Below are positions 63,155 to 64,000 of a stretch of DNA of 64,000 nucleotides, one piece after another. The notes under the pieces were generated by a model. The model did not search any database, was not told the DNA's origin, and worked only from the letters and a program-made list of their open reading frames with translations. Each line of letters starts with the position of its first letter. The first letter of the stretch is position 1. The DNA is from JANNPJ01 sp031400005 (GTDB taxonomy: Bacteria; Actinomycetota; Actinomycetes; Actinomycetales; Kineosporiaceae): the NCBI GenBank assembly GCA_031400005.1, contig JANNPJ010000157.1, positions 3,969 through 67,968 on the forward strand, in the 5' to 3' direction. A program made the translations under genes and the position numbers.

Positions 63155-64000
63155 GTGAACGACGGACCACTGATCGTCCAGAGCGACAAGACGTTGCTGC
63201 TGGAAATCGACCATGCGCAGGCTGCCGCCTGCCGGCGGGCGATTGCCCCGTTCGCGGAGCTGGAACGCGCCCCCGAGCACGTGCACACCTATCGGCTGAC
63301 GCCGCTCGGGTTGTGGAACGCTCGGGCCGCCGGGCACGACGCCGAGCAGGTGGTCGACGTCCTGCTGGAGTACTCGCGGTACCCGGTGCCGCACGCACTG
63401 CTGGTCGACGTCGCCGAGACGATGGCCCGGTACGGCCGCCTTCAGCTGGTCAAGGATCCCGAGCACGGGCTGCTGCTGCACGCGATCGACGTCCCGGTGC
63501 TGGAAGAGGTACTGCGCAGCAAGAAGGTGGCACCGCTGGTCGGTGCGCGGCTGGACGCCGAGAACGTGCAGGTCCACGCCAGCGAGCGAGGCAACCTCAA
63601 GCAGGTACTGCTGAAGCTTGGCTGGCCGGCCGAGGACCTGGCCGGTTACGTGAACGGCGAGAAGCACCCGATCAGCCTGGTCACCGATGGCGGCTGGGTG
63701 TTGCGCCCGTACCAGGACGAGGCGGTGCAGAACTTCTGGCACGGTGGCTCGGGCGTCGTCGTGCTGCCCTGTGGGGCAGGAAAGACCCTGGTCGGCGCGG
63801 CCGCAATGGCCCAGTCCGGGACGACGACATTGATCTTGGTGACGAACACGGTCTCGGCCCGGCAATGGCGCGACGAGCTTCTCGCCCGGACCAGCCTGAC
63901 CGAGGAGGAGATCGGCGAGTACTCCGGCTCGCGCAAGGAGATCCGCCCGGTCACGATCGCCACCTACCAGGTGATGACGACGAAGCGGAAGGGCGTCTTC
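63155..64000 (+). CDS. DNA repair helicase XPB (5' part; cut by window edge)
   Basis: 282 codons of an SF2 helicase. An XPB N-terminal domain opens VNDGPLIVQSDKTLLLEIDH, with the SRYPVPHALLVDVAETMARY helix; the damage-recognition-like region follows. The helicase core begins WVLRPYQDEAVQNFW (Q-like motif), then Walker A LPCGAGKTLVGAAAMA (Lys210), LILVTNTVSARQWRDEL (Ia) and VTIATYQVMTTKRKGVF (Ib/II approach). The GTG start follows TACTGA. Bacterial XPB is an ATP-dependent 3'-5' helicase tied to nucleotide-excision repair, often with the Bax1 nuclease, which is not visible here. Confidence 0.93.
   Translation, partial: MNDGPLIVQSDKTLLLEIDHAQAAACRRAIAPFAELERAPEHVHTYRLTPLGLWNARAAGHDAEQVVDVLLEYSRYPVPHALLVDVAETMARYGRLQLVKDPEHGLLLHAIDVPVLEEVLRSKKVAPLVGARLDAENVQVHASERGNLKQVLLKLGWPAEDLAGYVNGEKHPISLVTDGGWVLRPYQDEAVQNFWHGGSGVVVLPCGAGKTLVGAAAMAQSGTTTLILVTNTVSARQWRDELLARTSLTEEEIGEYSGSRKEIRPVTIATYQVMTTKRKGVF

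Overview
The window is high-GC (roughly two thirds G+C) DNA with abundant GTG/TTG starts, ATGA/GTGA start-stop overlaps and families typical of Actinomycetota: DUF3027, DUF2530, an IdeR-type repressor, the sacsin-like ATPase, the WYL/helicase-like protein next to XPB, and a mutarotase. Remembered gene order (XPB helicase, WYL/helicase-like protein, cold-shock protein, DUF3027, DUF2530, MarR, serC, citrate synthase) resembles the mycobacterial ercc3-to-citA neighbourhood. I would place the organism among Mycobacteriales/Nakamurellales/Frankiales-like actinobacteria, but the sequence alone does not settle the genus. No rRNA, tRNA, CRISPR array, insertion sequence or prophage was recognised.

Left part (1-23 kb). 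A secreted-protein fragment, a cytochrome P450, OsmC and CsbD stress genes, and a DUF4097/DUF2089 pair come first. Then follows a compact nitrogen-scavenging operon: GntR regulator, AtzF-type allophanate hydrolase, BiuH-type biuret hydrolase and an AzgA/NCS2-like permease. Next are an ABC-2 exporter beside a two-component system, a secreted dimethylformamidase-like protein, an acyl desaturase, serS, a polytopic membrane protein, a hexose-phosphate mutarotase, an HNH nuclease with a tiny coupled ORF, an NlpC/P60 hydrolase under a clear c-di-AMP (ydaO) riboswitch, and ideR. The 22.3-23.05 kb stretch is a lower-GC, hairpin- and repeat-rich island with an apparently frameshifted unknown gene.

Middle part (23-47 kb). 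A 1127-residue TPR-like protein, pdxH, citrate synthase and serC are followed by a complete sulfate ABC importer (binding protein, two permeases, ATPase) with an Rrf2 regulator and a candidate operator. A METTL25-like methyltransferase and a secreted anchored protein lead into a purine/ureide catabolic region: uraD, hiuH and uricase, then malate synthase, a MOSC protein, a TauD-like gene with an altered metal-binding motif, an HpcH/HpaI-like DUF6986 enzyme, allantoinase and allantoicase. Together these would turn urate into urea and ureidoglycolate, with malate synthase able to absorb glyoxylate. No ureidoglycolate lyase or urease is visible.

Right part (47-64 kb). The most striking locus is a small type VII secretion-like partner protein overlapping a 552-residue protein whose C-terminal third looks like a RelA/SpoT-type pyrophosphokinase. 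This is a candidate secreted alarmone-synthetase toxin, followed at once by a CPBP-family membrane protein. The rest is an MFS/MarR pair, an AlkZ-like glycosylase behind a perfect 20-bp hairpin, DUF2530, the sacsin-like ATPase with DUF3027, a cold-shock protein, a HAD phosphatase, two homologous adjacent genes sharing a C-terminal domain, the WYL/helicase-like protein, and XPB cut by the window edge.

At the scale of the whole window, short tandem duplications (about 6-23 bp) recur in coding and intergenic DNA and often create low-complexity protein segments.
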